Below, piece after piece: positions 45,917 through 46,241 of a stretch of DNA of 46,241 nucleotides (its first letter is position 1; each line of letters starts with the position of its first letter). A program made the translations under genes and the position numbers. The stretch is from contig NZ_JQKP01000017.1 in assembly GCF_000746095.1 (NCBI RefSeq), positions 1 through 46,241 of the forward strand. Direction: 5' to 3'. This stretch comes from Ferriphaselus sp. R-1 (GTDB taxonomy: Bacteria; Pseudomonadota; Gammaproteobacteria; Burkholderiales; Gallionellaceae). A model generated the notes under the pieces. It worked only from the letters and a program-made list of their open reading frames with translations. It was not told the DNA's origin and did no database searches.

Positions 45917-46093
45917 CTATGCTTCTTTACCGGAGGCTGCATCAAGCTGTTTGATGAAGTCAGCGATGTCCCACTCGCAGCCGCCACAGCCGGAGAGTGC
46001 GCCGGTCCAGCGCGAGATGGCGGGCAAATCCATCCCTTCTTCTTGATACAAGCGCTGGATGTAGGCGCGGCGGGTGCCGCTGCATGAGCACAT
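45917..46093 (-). CDS. BFD-like [2Fe-2S]-binding protein, possibly 5' truncated
   Basis: 58 residues: [20 protein letters not shown] with CxC at the start and LSGCGGCEW with CxxC 32 residues later, the cysteine pattern of the BFD-like domain found in bacterioferritin-associated ferredoxin and in the C-terminal parts of some nitrite and nitrate reductases. No ribosome-binding site lies before ATG 46093, and four bases upstream the sequence changes to the sucB repeat. The true gene may begin further upstream in an intact genome, or the join may have removed its promoter. Confidence 0.65.
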   Translation of the reverse strand: MCSCSGTRRAYIQRLYQEEGMDLPAISRWTGALSGCGGCEWDIADFIKQLDAASGKEA

Positions 46094-46096
46094 CAC

Positions 46097-46241
46097 CGCG
46101 CGCCAAGGAGGGCAAGCTGACGCTGGAAGAGCTCTCCGGCGGCACATTCTCCATCTCCAACGGCGGCGTGTTCGGCTCCATGCTCTCCACCCCCATCATC
46201 AACCCACCGCAAAGCGCCATCCTCGGCATCCACGCGACGAA
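46097..46241 (+). pseudogene. Partial second copy of sucB (direct repeat, second copy)
   Basis: 145 bases identical to 44170-44314 of sucB except for one silent change. It starts inside the catalytic domain ([20 protein letters not shown]) and is open to the window edge, so it may continue to the sucB stop and perhaps to lpd. It has no start of its own. Explanations are a tandem duplication of 1927 bases, an insertion that duplicated the gene end, or an assembly join between strain variants. Confidence 0.85.

Overview
The window looks like housekeeping chromosome of a betaproteobacterium close to the Gallionellaceae/Nitrosomonadales (Sideroxydans- or Gallionella-like). The pointers are an alternative complex III (Act) operon joined to sspAB, hpnCDE squalene genes, a CbbY-type phosphatase (a hint of a Calvin cycle), a betaproteobacterial rpsF-priB-rpsR-rplI operon and fairly high G+C. 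The assignment rests on gene content only. Both ends lie in sequence likely to be repeated in the genome (the conserved methyl-accepting domain at the left, a second copy of part of sucB at the right), so this is probably a whole draft contig.

Layout. 1-6.6 kb: chemotaxis and flagellar block on +: the 3' end of an MCP with a WxxF tail, cheR, cheD, cheB, a STAS protein with a receiver-PP2C-kinase fusion (HsbA/HsbR-like partner switch), and flhB. 6.6-10 kb: low-molecular-weight phosphatase, Gcr-type membrane protein, DUF3025 protein. 10-14 kb (minus): squalene/hopanoid precursor operon hpnC-hpnD-hpnE, interrupted by a DUF4160-DUF2442 pair and a DUF559 nuclease-like gene. 14-19.1 kb (minus): prmB, dapE, an ArsC-like reductase, an orphan membrane protein, dapD and a DegS-like protease. 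19.2-21.2 kb: a NIF3 protein, then an unrecognised gene and a GbsR-like regulator on minus. 21.4-29.6 kb: actA-B1-B2-C-D-E-F followed by sspA-sspB and a terminator. 29.7-34 kb: nadC, a class II amidotransferase, rpsF-priB-rpsR-rplI, and a CbbY-like phosphatase. 34-37.5 kb: lolD and lolC on minus, an AlkP/PGM-like gene, and a hemerythrin. 37.6-44.5 kb: a CheZ-like gene directly before the TCA genes sdhB-sdhE-gltA-sucA-sucB. 44.5-46.2 kb: a secreted FGE/SUMF1-like protein, a small secreted protein, a BFD-like [2Fe-2S] protein, and the partial sucB copy.

How it fits together. ActA-F should take electrons from quinol to periplasmic carriers. It lies where many Betaproteobacteria carry petABC (cytochrome bc1), between degS/nif3 and sspAB, which suggests exchange of complex III in place. 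The sdhB-sucB genes feed that quinone pool. The chemotaxis set has tail motifs that link its members, and a candidate divergent CheZ with the DxxxQ catalytic pattern lies 36 kb away. Three classes of inverted repeats (REP/dRS3-like) lie around hpn, dapE and the DUF559 gene, and one of them is translated as part of two proteins.
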